64,000 bases of DNA from Coriobacteriaceae bacterium (GTDB lineage: Bacteria; Actinomycetota; Coriobacteriia; Coriobacteriales; Coriobacteriaceae): positions 806,001 through 870,000 of the forward strand of contig DAJPFV010000001.1 in assembly GCA_025993015.1 (NCBI GenBank), in the 5' to 3' direction. Under the pieces are notes generated by a model, which worked only from the letters and a program-made list of their open reading frames with translations, was not told the origin of the DNA and ran no database searches. The translations under genes were made by a program, and so were the position numbers. Shown here piece by piece: positions 28,339 to 36,795 of this stretch. How positions within the stretch are numbered: the first letter of the stretch is position 1; each line of letters opens with the position of its first letter.

Positions 28339-29790
28339 TTACTTTTTGCGGGAATTGGTGAAAGCCATGAGGGCCAGGCCAATAGCCAACCAGCCGATCA
28401 CGATGCTCCACTCCACCATGTTGAGGGAGGCGGGAGAGAACGGGATCACGAGCAGGCCAATGATGGTGCCGCAGGCAACGATAGCGAGGCTGATGCCAAA
28501 CTTGCCGCCGGGCACCTCGTAGGGACGAGGCAGGTCGGGCTCGGTGAAGCGCATGCGCAGGCAAGCGAGGGCGACCATGCCGCAGGAGAAGATGAAGGCG
28601 AGAGCCGACACGTTGGTCAGAGGGATGAGCATGTTCTTGCCCAGGAACGGACCGACGACGGTGATGACGCCCAGAACGACGCAGGCGAGCTTGGGAGCGC
28701 CGGACTTGGGATCGACCTCGGCGAACTTCTCGGGCAGCTGGCCCTTTCGGCCCATGGCGAGCATGATGCGGCTCGTGGCGCCGTAGAAGGAGTTCATCGG
28801 GCCCATGGGTCCAAGCGTGGCGATGACGAGCATGGCCAGGTACAGGAGCATGTTGATGCCCTTGAGGCAGGCAAGCGCGGGAACCGGGCTCTTAACGAAC
28901 TCATGCCAGTCGAGGATGGTGCCGAACGAGTAGATGCAGACCATGTAGAAGCCGCCTGCGGCCAGCAGGGCCAGGGAGATGATCTTGCCGAACTTGTTCC
29001 AGTTGAGGCCCTCGGCCGCTTCCTCAGCCTGCTGAGGAATGGTGTCGAAACCGGCGTAGAAGAACGGGGTCAGAACCAGGACCGAAACGATGCCTGCGAA
29101 CAGGCTGGTGCCCTCGGTAGCAGGCTTGCCGCCGCCAGCACCGGTGACCTGGGAGAACACGGGCATGGCGTTGTCCGGCGAGCCGGTGAACAGCGAGACG
29201 CCCATGGCGAGCAGCATGCCGCAGAGCAGGGCCTTGGTCAGGAAGGCCTGCAGCTTGGCGGCCGAGCTGGCACCGCGGAAGTTGAGGAAGATGACGTAGG
29301 TTGCAAAGCCGAGCGCGATCAGCGTCGGGAACAGGTAAACGTCGGCGCCCAGGATGGTATAGAGCTTGACGGCACGCAGCCACTCAAGACCGGGCAGGCT
29401 GCCGAACATCTCGGACACGAGGGTCGAGATAGCGATTGCCTCCCACGGGCACAGGATGCCGTTGCCCAGGGCCAGGAGCCAACCGGTGATATAGCTCAGC
29501 GTACGGCCAAAGCTACGATCGACATACTCGACGATGCCGCCCGAGATGGGGATAGCAGCCGTGAGCTCACCGAAAACAGCTCCGACGGGCACGAGAAAGA
29601 TTGCACCCAAGAGGAATGCGATCATAGCGGGAACGGGACCGCCGCCCACGACCATCCAGTCGCCGACCTGCAGAACCCAGCCAGTTCCGATGATGGCACC
29701 GAAACCGATGGTGAAGAAGTTCCAGAGCGAAAGCGTTTTCTTCATGCCGCCGTTACCTTCGACTGCAACTTCTGCGTTCTTGTCCGCCAT
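28339..29790 (-). CDS. APC-family amino acid permease
   Basis: 483 residues, about 12 membrane helices. The N-terminal signature FFTIGFGAIIGTGWVLQVGDW and PISGGIVEYVDRSFGRTLSY match the APC amino-acid/polyamine fold, with the unwound helix GAIIGTGW. The C-terminus ends TNSRKK. Likely imports an amino acid or derivative for the downstream amidohydrolase. AAAGGAGGGGAAC precedes the ATG. Confidence 0.92.
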   Translation of the reverse strand: MADKNAEVAVEGNGGMKKTLSLWNFFTIGFGAIIGTGWVLQVGDWMVVGGGPVPAMIAFLLGAIFLVPVGAVFGELTAAIPISGGIVEYVDRSFGRTLSYITGWLLALGNGILCPWEAIAISTLVSEMFGSLPGLEWLRAVKLYTILGADVYLFPTLIALGFATYVIFLNFRGASSAAKLQAFLTKALLCGMLLAMGVSLFTGSPDNAMPVFSQVTGAGGGKPATEGTSLFAGIVSVLVLTPFFYAGFDTIPQQAEEAAEGLNWNKFGKIISLALLAAGGFYMVCIYSFGTILDWHEFVKSPVPALACLKGINMLLYLAMLVIATLGPMGPMNSFYGATSRIMLAMGRKGQLPEKFAEVDPKSGAPKLACVVLGVITVVGPFLGKNMLIPLTNVSALAFIFSCGMVALACLRMRFTEPDLPRPYEVPGGKFGISLAIVACGTIIGLLVIPFSPASLNMVEWSIVIGWLAIGLALMAFTNSRKK

Positions 29791-29867
29791 TGTTCCCCTC
29801 CTTTCCTTATTGACGCCTCTTTGGCGTCACCCCTTGCGCGGTCTGTTTTGCCGCGCGCTTTTATTTC

Positions 29868-30116
29868 ATGGCTTTAAGATACGGCCTTGGCACAGCAGCG
29901 CCGCTTGTGGCTCGACCGAAGGCAGAACTGCAAAACGAGCGGCGCCGTTTTTGGGACGAACGGCACGGTTTGCCGCTCATTGTTGTCGCCCGTCCGACGG
30001 GCGTACGCTCATCGGACGCATATAGAGATGTTTTTGAGGCCGTGTGTTTTGCGCCTTTCGTACCGTTTACCGAGCTTTTGACGCGCGGACCCATTTGTTG
30101 CACATCTTTTTTGTAG
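29868..30116 (+). CDS. Possible small protein, weak case
   Basis: An 82-codon frame upstream of the C39-like gene, starting ALRYGLGTAAPLVARPK and ending GPICCTSFL. No ribosome binding site, no domain and Arg-rich composition. It overlaps the region where the permease and peptidase promoters should lie. Recorded only because 361 bases here otherwise lack an annotation; chance frame is likelier. Confidence 0.15.
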   Translation: MALRYGLGTAAPLVARPKAELQNERRRFWDERHGLPLIVVARPTGVRSSDAYRDVFEAVCFAPFVPFTELLTRGPICCTSFL

Positions 30117-30151
30117 GATAGACAGGTTATACATGAGACAAGGCGGTACGA

Positions 30152-31186
30152 ATGGCATACGGATACAACGACGGTGATCAACGGCGACAAAGCGTTCGCC
30201 TTGCTGGCCGCACCACGCCGACGCCCAGAAGTGCCACGAGCAGCAATCCGCAACGCCCTCAAGAGCAACCCAGGCCTTCGTCTCGGCAGCAGACAAACAG
30301 AACACGGCAGAGTGGCCGTCCGAGCACGGGCACAAGCGCACAGCAAGATAGCCGCTTGGGCGCGCGCACTCGACAGCGCCAAGCCGAGGTTCCGCAACTG
30401 CGCCGCAACGGCGCACGTCAGCCCGGCAGCCATATCAACCGCTTCTTTTCGCATCCCCAAGGCGGACGCGACGGCAAGCCCTACCGCTCGACATCGTACG
30501 TGAATGCCCCCGCCCTGCCGGCTCGTCGGCTTTGCCTCGCACTGTGCTCTATCCTCATCTGTCTGGTCTTTGTGCTTATGAGCTCCTGTATGTCCCACGG
30601 CTCGGCCGGTCTCGAGCCCACCGCCGAGGACAAGCTGCTCAAGGCCCCCGTCGCGCCCGGTTATTCTTTCGCCTTTTCGACCCCGCGCTCGCAATGGCAA
30701 GCCGGCACGATGCCCCATATCTATCAGATCGACCCTGCATGGTAGGAGCTGCCTTACGCCGGCGGTACCATCCGCCAAAATGCCTGCGGGCCTACGTGCC
30801 TCACCATGGTCTATATCTTTAAGACGGGACGCACCGATATGACCCCCGTCAATATGTGCGCGCTTTCCGAGGCAGGCAATTACGCCCCCACCGGTGCAAC
30901 CGAATGGTCGTTTATGACGAGCGGTGCGTGGCAGTTGGGACTTAACGGAACGGAGCTTCATAACAATCGCGACTCGATGACTCAGGCGCTGCGTTCGGGA
31001 GCGCCCGTCATCGCCGCCGTTCGGCCGGGCACCTTTACCAACGTGGGCCACTACATTGTACTTTACGGTATTGACGACGCCGACCAGATTGAAGTCTTCG
31101 ATCCCAACTCGGCCAGCCGCAGCGCCCGCCGCTGGGGCGTCGTAGAGGTCCTCAACGAAGTCGAAGCCATGTGGGCCTACTACTAG
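30152..31186 (+). pseudogene. C39-like cysteine peptidase gene interrupted by in-frame amber codon
   Basis: One frame of 345 codons is broken once, by TAG at 30743-30745. Before it: an Arg/Gln/Ser-rich N-terminal tail, one membrane helix (LCLALCSILICLVFVLMSSC, about residues 127-146) and a linker ending YQIDPAW. After it, same frame: ELPYAGGTIRQNACGPTCL with the catalytic Cys, then NVGHYIVLYGIDD with the catalytic His and FDPNSA with Asp, the C39-like (BtrH/Peptidase_C39_2) triad. No start codon lies between the TAG and the Cys, so the second half alone would be inactive. Either a recent nonsense mutation or readthrough. Confidence 0.85.
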
Positions 31187-31211
31187 TCGTTGGGGACAGA
31201 CTTAAATGAGT
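31185..31211. repeat. Fragment of the 54-bp palindromic repeat
   Basis: AGTCGTTGGGGACAGACTTA and following bases match the left half of the element at 33050-33103. It overlaps the stop codon of the C39-like gene. Confidence 0.7.
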
Positions 31212-31235
31212 GGTCTCTGGTTGCCCGGAACTGCT

Positions 31236-31410
31236 GGCACGGAAAATGCATCCCGCTTTGAAGTTCGATAGCGAGATGCACTTTCCGCGCACGGCCTGTT
31301 TGGGAAACTACGTTCCACTTTCCGGCAACATTCCGGGATGTATTTTCCGGTTGAGGCCCTCAAGGGAAACCATGTCCCATGTTGGACGCTCATTCTGGGA
31401 TGCGCTTTCC
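31236..31410. repeat. Cluster of degenerate GGGATGYRYTTTCCG repeats
   Basis: Four imperfect copies: inverted at about 31237-31252 (CGGAAAATGCATCCC), then direct at about 31275-31290, 31332-31348 and 31396-31412. The stretch 31212-31457 has no gene. Confidence 0.5.
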
Positions 31411-31584
31411 GCAGTTGATTGATGCGGGCTTTAAGGACTGTTCCAAGCTGCCGGCAGAGACGATATGAGCAGGACATAAAAACATTGAGAGCCCCTGCTG
31501 CATGAAAGACCGCGGATTAGGCCGACAATGGTGAGTGTCTAATTCAGCCGCGGCGGCCACGCCGCATTCATGGAAGGGGCTCCC

Positions 31585-32698
31585 ATGCTCGATACTACCA
31601 CCTTCGTCGGCCTCGACGTCCACGCCCGTTCGATAAAGGCCGTCTCCCTCGACGTCATGACCGGGGAGGTGCGCTGCGCGACCTTCGGCTACGACGCCGG
31701 CGCCGTCGCGGGGTGGGTCCGCTCCGTGGACCCTAAGGCCAGGTGCGTGTACGAGTCCGGGGTCACGGGATTCGACCTGCAGAAGAGGCTCTCCGGCCTT
31801 GGGGTCGACTGCGTGGTCGGCGCCGTCTCGAAGATGATCAAGCCCAGCGCGGACAGGCGCAGGAAGAACGACCGCAACGACGCCGAGTTCCTCGCCCGCA
31901 TGCTGTCGGTCGGCAACGTGGTCGAGGTGTGGGTCCCCGACGACGAGTGCGAGGCCGCCCGCGACCTGACTAGGGCGCTCGAGGACGCGAGGGACGACCT
32001 CTCGCGCTCGAAGCAGCGGCTCTCCAAGTTCCTGCTCAGGCACGGGCTCGTCTTCGACGAGAGGACGCCCACCGGCCGCAGGAAGGGCAACTGGACCCGG
32101 GCGCACTGGTCCTTGGATCGAGTCGATAAGGTTCGCGGAGGGGGCCGACAACGAGGCGCTCGCCTACTACGTCGACGCGGTCAGGCGGGCGGCGGAGGAC
32201 AAGGCGCGGCTCGAGGGGCTCGTCGAGGCCGAGACCCGCAAGCCCAGGTGGAGGAAGAGGGTCGACTCCCTGCGCTGCCTCAAGGGCGTCGACACCGCGA
32301 CGGCCGCCGACCTCGTGTTCGAGGCCGGCGAGTTCTCGAGGTTCAGGAATGCCCGGTCGTTCGCCGCATGGGTCGGCTTGACGCCCTCCGAGCACTCCAG
32401 CGGGGAGAGCGACCGCAGGGGCGCGATCACCAAGGCGGGCAACAAGCACCTGAGGAAGGCGCTGGTCGAGGCCGCGTGGCACTACCTGACGTGCTCCGCG
32501 CGGCCGAAGGAGCCCGCCAGGGGCCAGGCCCCGGACCCGGGCGCCCGCAGGCATGCCGCCAAGGGCGTGCGGAGGCTGGTCGAGAGGCGCGGGGCCCTGC
32601 TCGCGCGCGGGGTCCACAACAACAAGGCGAACGTCGCCACGGCGCGCGAGCTCGCCTGCTGGGTGTGGGCGGTCGGTCTCATGGCCGAGGAGGCGTAG
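31585..32698 (+). pseudogene. IS110-family DEDD transposase, frameshifted
   Basis: The N-terminal RuvC-like half (to about residue 175) has VGLDVHARSIKAVSLD with the first Asp, YESGVTGFDLQ with Glu, and KNDRNDAEFLARML with the last acidic pair. The C-terminal transposase domain, in another frame, has LRCLKGVDTATA, AAWVGLTPSEHSSGES with the conserved Ser, and GNKHLRKAL. The frames join if one T of 32113-32114 (CCTTGG) is removed. I start at 31585, preceded by GGAAGGGG. The gene ends with TAG at 32696-32698. As written, the protein is split and probably inactive. Confidence 0.9.
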
Positions 32699-32952
32699 GG
32701 GGAGGCTCCCCCGCACATAAGCCGATCACCCCGGAAGCGGTTGGATCCGAAGCCGTTGAGGCGAACCTCAGGTCCCTTTTCTGCGAGCGCCCAGGGCGCC
32801 ACACGCGTGCACAGACTGTCGGTTCGACGAAGAAGCCTCAGCCGTAGCAACGGATTGCCCAGCGAGAGATCGCCACGGGCGGATATTAAACTGCAAAGAC
32901 GAGCGTCGGGAAGACACGCCGAGGTCGCCGCGGACGGGTTGATATAGGGAGA

Positions 32953-32983
32953 GGGCCTGACCCCATATCGTTGGGGCCAGGCC
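32953..32983. other. Hairpin near the right end of the IS110 element
   Basis: GGGCCTG-ACCCC and GGGGCCAGGCCC pair around a short AT-rich loop. It could be a terminator or part of a structured non-coding RNA of the element. Confidence 0.5.
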
Positions 32984-33049
32984 CGATTTTGCCTCTTGAC
33001 AATGTCCTGCTCATATTAAAAGGAACGTCCCCAGGTGCCGGGTTTCCGC

Positions 33050-33103
33050 AGTCATTGGGGACAGACTTAAATGACTAGTCGTTTAAGAACGTCCCCAATG
33101 ACT
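33050..33103. repeat. 54-bp near-perfect palindromic repeat
   Basis: Thirteen-base outer arms AGTCATTGGGGAC and GTCCCCAATGACT enclose an inner palindrome with TTAAA-GACTAGTC-TTTAA. Related copies are at 31185 and 38866. It lies just downstream of the phospho-beta-glucosidase terminator. Confidence 0.85.
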
Positions 33104-33148
33104 ACCCACAGAATGAGGGTCTCATCGGGGACTAGGTAAATAGCAAAA

Positions 33149-33178
33149 GCCCCCGCGGCCGAAACGGGCCGCGGGGGC
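33149..33178 (-). terminator. Terminator of the beta-glucoside PTS operon
   Basis: Perfect 12-base stem GCCCCCGCGGCC / GGCCGCGGGGGC with a six-base loop, followed leftward by TTTTGCTATTT. It lies 17 bases past the last stop. Confidence 0.92.
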
Positions 33179-33194
33179 AGCAGGCTTGCAAGGG

Positions 33195-34649
33195 TTAACT
33201 CAAGTCCTCGCCATTTGATGCAATGACCTTTTGATACCAGCAGAAGCTGTCCTTTCGGTAGCGATCGAACGTGCCTTTGCCCATATCATCGGCATCAACA
33301 TAAACAAAGCCATAGCGCTTCTTCATCTGCCCCGTCGAGGCCGACACCAAATCGATACAGCCCCACGGCGTGTATCCCATCAGGTCAACACCGTCCTCGA
33401 CAATTGCATCGCGCAGCGCAAGAATATGCCTTCGCAGGTAATCAATATGATACGCATCGTGGACTTTGCCGTCTTCCAGCGCATCGAGTCCGCCCACACC
33501 GTTCTCAGCGATAAAGAGCGGAAGATGGTAACGATCGTGGTAGCCGGCAAGCGTCACGCGCAAACCCAGCGCATCGATCTGCCATTTCCAGGCAGTCTCT
33601 TTATCCTTGAGGTACGGATTGCGCAGCGTCGGGAACACGTTGCCCTCCGCCTTCTCGGCGATCACCTGATCATCGGCGCACACCAAGCGCGAGCAATAGT
33701 ACGAGAACGAGATGAAGTCGACCGTATGCTCTGCCAGATACTCCGTATCGCCCGGCTCAAAGGGCACGTGAACACCCTCTTTCTCGAGTGCACGCAGCTT
33801 CCAAGCAGGATAGGCGCCCGCAGCCATCACGTCTGTGTAGAAGTAGCGGCCGCGGTCCTCCTCATACGCAAGCCATACGTCCTCGGGCGCACAACGGTAC
33901 GGATAGGTCGCACCGGCAGCGACCATGCAACCCACCTTGTTTGCAGGATCGATCTTGTGCAGAATCTCGACAGCGCGAGCGCTCGCCATAAACATATGGT
34001 GCGAGAACGCCGCGGTCACGGCTGCACGGTCACGCTCATCCTCGAGCGTGACACCCGCGTTGAGATAGGACAGCGCCACGCTGTTGATCTCGTTGAACGT
34101 AAGCCAATAACGCACGAGGCCCTGGTACGCGCGTCCGACGGTCTCGACGTAGTGCGCATACCGCTCGATCATCTCTCGGCTTTGCCAGCCACCATAGCGC
34201 TCGACCAGAGCCAACGGATAGTCGTAGTGCGACAGCGTCACAAGCGGCTCGATTCCATGCTCGCGCAGCGCCTCGAATACCTGACGGTAAAACTCCAAGC
34301 CCTCGCCGTTGGGCTCGGTCTCCATCCCTGTGGGAAAAATACGGCTCCAGCAAATTGAAAGACGCAGGCACTTAAAGCCCATCTCGGCAAAGAGCTCGAC
34401 ATCCTCGTGCCAATGATGGAAGAAGTCGTTGCCCCAGCGGCATGGATACAGCCTGTCCGGATCGTCCACGGGCTTTTGCCTGCCAAACATTACATCCCAG
34501 CGGTCGGAACCCTGTGGGATCAGGTCGGAGTGCGACATGCCGCGGCCGCCCTCGTTCCAGCCCCCTTCGGCCTGGTTGGCGGCGAGGGCACCACCCCACA
34601 AAAAGCCCTCGGGCATACCGGCGGCAGACGTTCTGTCAAAGTAACTCAT
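33195..34649 (-). CDS. bglA: 6-phospho-beta-glucosidase (GH1)
   Basis: 484 residues from MSYFDRTSAAGMPEGF. Glycoside hydrolase family 1 signs: FLWGGALAANQAEGG at the start, the acid/base Glu in RYWLTFNEINS (near 180), the nucleophile Glu in LFIAENGVGG (near 380), and LMGYTPWGCIDLVSAS with KKRYGFVYVD, whose Ser/Lys/Tyr bind the 6-phosphate. It splits phosphorylated cellobiose or aryl-beta-glucosides delivered by the PTS. The start is one base after the IIC stop (TAGCATG), so it is translationally coupled. Last gene of a five-gene operon. Confidence 0.96.
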   Translation of the reverse strand: MSYFDRTSAAGMPEGFLWGGALAANQAEGGWNEGGRGMSHSDLIPQGSDRWDVMFGRQKPVDDPDRLYPCRWGNDFFHHWHEDVELFAEMGFKCLRLSICWSRIFPTGMETEPNGEGLEFYRQVFEALREHGIEPLVTLSHYDYPLALVERYGGWQSREMIERYAHYVETVGRAYQGLVRYWLTFNEINSVALSYLNAGVTLEDERDRAAVTAAFSHHMFMASARAVEILHKIDPANKVGCMVAAGATYPYRCAPEDVWLAYEEDRGRYFYTDVMAAGAYPAWKLRALEKEGVHVPFEPGDTEYLAEHTVDFISFSYYCSRLVCADDQVIAEKAEGNVFPTLRNPYLKDKETAWKWQIDALGLRVTLAGYHDRYHLPLFIAENGVGGLDALEDGKVHDAYHIDYLRRHILALRDAIVEDGVDLMGYTPWGCIDLVSASTGQMKKRYGFVYVDADDMGKGTFDRYRKDSFCWYQKVIASNGEDLS

Positions 34650-34650
34650 G

Positions 34651-36000
34651 CTACTCAGCATCCTCGGCAGAAGCTGCCGCGGCGTTCTCCTGCTCCTGAG
34701 CCAGGAGCTGGTTATCGTACACCTTAAAGAACGGGTACCAGACCACAGCCATGACCACGATCAAAACGATCGTAAACACCCAGATGCGCGGGTCGAGGCA
34801 CTGGACAAAGCCCTGAACGAAGATGGGGAACGTGCCGCTCACCAAGATGTAGAAGTTAGAGACAAGACCCAGTGAGACCGCACCCCAATACAGCAGGGCC
34901 GAGATCATGCCGCCTAGCACAAACGGAATCATGAGGATCGGGTTGAAGATGATGGGCGCGCCGAAGATCGCGGGCTCGGAGATACGGAAGAAGCTCGGCA
35001 CGATCGATGCCCTGCCAAATGCCTTGAGCTGCTGCGACTTTGCCCTAAACGCGCAGAGCGCCACAAAAGAGAACGTATTACCCGTGCCGCCGATGAGGTT
35101 GATGGCCAACGACATGAGCGCCGGGTGGAACTCAAGCGGCTGCCCGGCAGCATAGAGCGAGGCGTTGGCGGCAAAGGCGGCAAGCGTGACCGGGGCGGTG
35201 ATGGGCATTACGATCATGTTGCCGTGGACGCCAAAGCACCAAAACAGCAGCGTCATGAAGCAGATAAGCAGTGCGCCGGGCACAGAGTCAACTGCGACGG
35301 AAAGCGGGGCAGCGAGCAGCTTCTCGATAACCGAGGGGATGGACAGCGCGGGATCGATCATCTGGATCAGCAGGTTGCCGCCAAAGAAGATGAGGATGTT
35401 GGCGAGCATAGGTACGATGGCGCCAAAGGTTTCGGACAAAAACGGCGGCACGCCATCGGGCATCTTGATGGTGATGCCCTTGGTCTGGCAGAAGCGCGTG
35501 ACCTCGACGGAGACCAAGGCAACGATGATGGCGGTAAACAGGCCCTGCGCACCCAGATAGGTGCAGGGGACCGCCTGGAGCACGGACTCGTCAGCAAGCT
35601 GGTAGTAGGACGACGGCGCCGCGGCGATCAGGAACATCACCAGCGAGGTCATGCCGGCGTTAAGCTTGGGCATCTTGTAGGTGCCCGCCAGGTTATAGGC
35701 GATTGCGAACGTCACGATCACCGACAGTATGCCCATCGTCATGTTGAAGGGAATGAGCAGCGTGAGCTTATTGGCCGTGGCAAAATCGAGCCAAGGGCCA
35801 AAGACGGACCAGAACCCGCCCTGCGCCACCAGGTCGGCCGTGACCGGCGGGTTGGCGAGGATCATAAAGACGGCAGATACCAAGATGAAGCTGATCGCGC
35901 TCATAAAGCCCTTTTGCATGGAGGCAAAGTGGCGCTCGGTGCCGCAGAAATTGGCGATAGGGGTCAGTTTTTCCTGAAGCAGGGTCATGAACTTCTCCAT
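34651..36000 (-). CDS. celB: PTS cellobiose/beta-glucoside-type EIIC permease
   Basis: 449 residues, about ten membrane helices of the Lac-family EIIC fold. Recognisable parts: KLTPIANFCGTERHFASMQKGF at the N-terminus (family segment), GVHGNMIVMPITAPV, NLIGGTGNTFSFVALC and RISEPAIFGAPIIFNPILMIPF, the sugar-binding region. Transports a beta-linked disaccharide with phosphorylation by IIB. Between IIB and bglA; AGGAGGCAACC before the ATG. Confidence 0.95.
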   Translation of the reverse strand: MEKFMTLLQEKLTPIANFCGTERHFASMQKGFMSAISFILVSAVFMILANPPVTADLVAQGGFWSVFGPWLDFATANKLTLLIPFNMTMGILSVIVTFAIAYNLAGTYKMPKLNAGMTSLVMFLIAAAPSSYYQLADESVLQAVPCTYLGAQGLFTAIIVALVSVEVTRFCQTKGITIKMPDGVPPFLSETFGAIVPMLANILIFFGGNLLIQMIDPALSIPSVIEKLLAAPLSVAVDSVPGALLICFMTLLFWCFGVHGNMIVMPITAPVTLAAFAANASLYAAGQPLEFHPALMSLAINLIGGTGNTFSFVALCAFRAKSQQLKAFGRASIVPSFFRISEPAIFGAPIIFNPILMIPFVLGGMISALLYWGAVSLGLVSNFYILVSGTFPIFVQGFVQCLDPRIWVFTIVLIVVMAVVWYPFFKVYDNQLLAQEQENAAAASAEDAE

Positions 36001-36009
36001 GGTTGCCTC

Positions 36010-36303
36010 CTAACCCAACAGCGACTGGGCGAGTGCCAGCACGTTGGCGGCGTTGCCCATGCCGTAGTCCTGTGCGGGGATGACCGCGGTCGGCTTACCG
36101 CTCCCCTGCTTGACGGTGTTGAGCTGGTAGGACACCTGCGGCCCCAAGAGCAGCACGTCATAATTGGCGCACGTCTCCTGATACTCGCCGATACCCACCG
36201 CATCGATATCGAGCTCGATGCCGTTTTGCTCCGCATATTTCTCGAGTTTCTTCATCAGAATGCTTGTAGACAGACCAGCTGCGCAAACAAGAAGGATCTT
36301 CAT
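36010..36303 (-). CDS. celA: PTS lactose/cellobiose-type EIIB
   Basis: 97 residues from MKILLVCAAGLSTSILMKKL; the phosphocysteine is Cys7 in the VCAAGLSTS P-loop. Ends with a YGMGNAANVLALAQSLL helix. Accepts phosphate from EIIA and passes it to sugar bound by EIIC. GAAGGGAATCCC precedes this ATG; the frame extends further upstream without a site. Confidence 0.95.
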   Translation of the reverse strand: MKILLVCAAGLSTSILMKKLEKYAEQNGIELDIDAVGIGEYQETCANYDVLLLGPQVSYQLNTVKQGSGKPTAVIPAQDYGMGNAANVLALAQSLLG

Positions 36304-36349
36304 AAGGGATTCCCTTCGCATTGATTGGTTGGATAGTCACCGCACGCCG

Positions 36350-36676
36350 CTAGGCGTTCTTGGTTGCAGTGCGCTCATACAGGCAGATCAGCTCCTGCAC
36401 GAGCTCCTGAGCAAGCATGGAGCACATGAGGTGGTCCTGAGCATGGACCAGCAACACATCCACCGACAGATGCTCGCCCGCTGCCTCAGTCGAAAGCAGC
36501 TGCGTTTGGATGTGGTGAGCCTTGATTCCCGCATCCTTTGACTGCTTCATGAGTTTGGCGGCGGCGTCAAAATCCCCCGCCTTTGCCTTTTCAAGGGCTT
36601 CGAAGGCAAGGCTGCGTGCCTCTCCCGCTGCAGCGACCAGCTGAAACGAAACCATCTCGGTTCCCTGATCGTCCAT
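36350..36676 (-). CDS. celC: PTS lactose/cellobiose-type EIIA
   Basis: 108 residues, all helical. The phospho-histidine lies in VLLVHAQDHLMCSMLAQEL (near residue 75-79). N-terminal FQLVAAAGEARSLAFEALEKA fits the family trimeric bundle. First structural gene after the regulator; GGAGAGGAGACC precedes the ATG. Confidence 0.95.
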   Translation of the reverse strand: MDDQGTEMVSFQLVAAAGEARSLAFEALEKAKAGDFDAAAKLMKQSKDAGIKAHHIQTQLLSTEAAGEHLSVDVLLVHAQDHLMCSMLAQELVQELICLYERTATKNA

Positions 36677-36795
36677 AACGGTCTCCTCTCCCGTGATGTT
36701 TGGTTTGTACTTGAATATTCGAAACGCCTATCTCCCGCCCGCAATCCTCGAGGTTTATTGCAGGTAGACTGACAGGGTCATCGACAAAAGAAGTC
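36677..36795 (-). promoter_or_regulatory. Probable promoter/operator of the PTS operon
   Basis: The 119 bases between regulator and IIA hold the palindrome TTGAATATTCGAA near 36713-36725 and no terminator. Likely the regulator's binding site, but no strong -10/-35 could be assigned. Confidence 0.35.

Larger units (their letters stand above)
31458..33017 (+). mobile_element. IS110-family insertion sequence, about 1.56 kb
   Basis: The element holds one frameshifted DEDD transposase gene. A 15-base inverted repeat ATATGAGCAGGACAT lies near each end (31463-31477 and 33002-33016). Its borders are inferred because it splits a dispersed repeat: CTGCCGGCAG ends at 31457 and AAAGGAACGTCCCC resumes at 33018, as in the uninterrupted copy at 38951-39000. 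The non-coding part downstream of the gene (about 320 bases) is longer than that upstream (about 125), as in the IS1111 subgroup. Confidence 0.8.

Noticed and set aside
29861..31051. A 396-codon leftward frame
   Set aside because: Opposite the C39-like gene, which has recognisable catalytic motifs in both of its halves.
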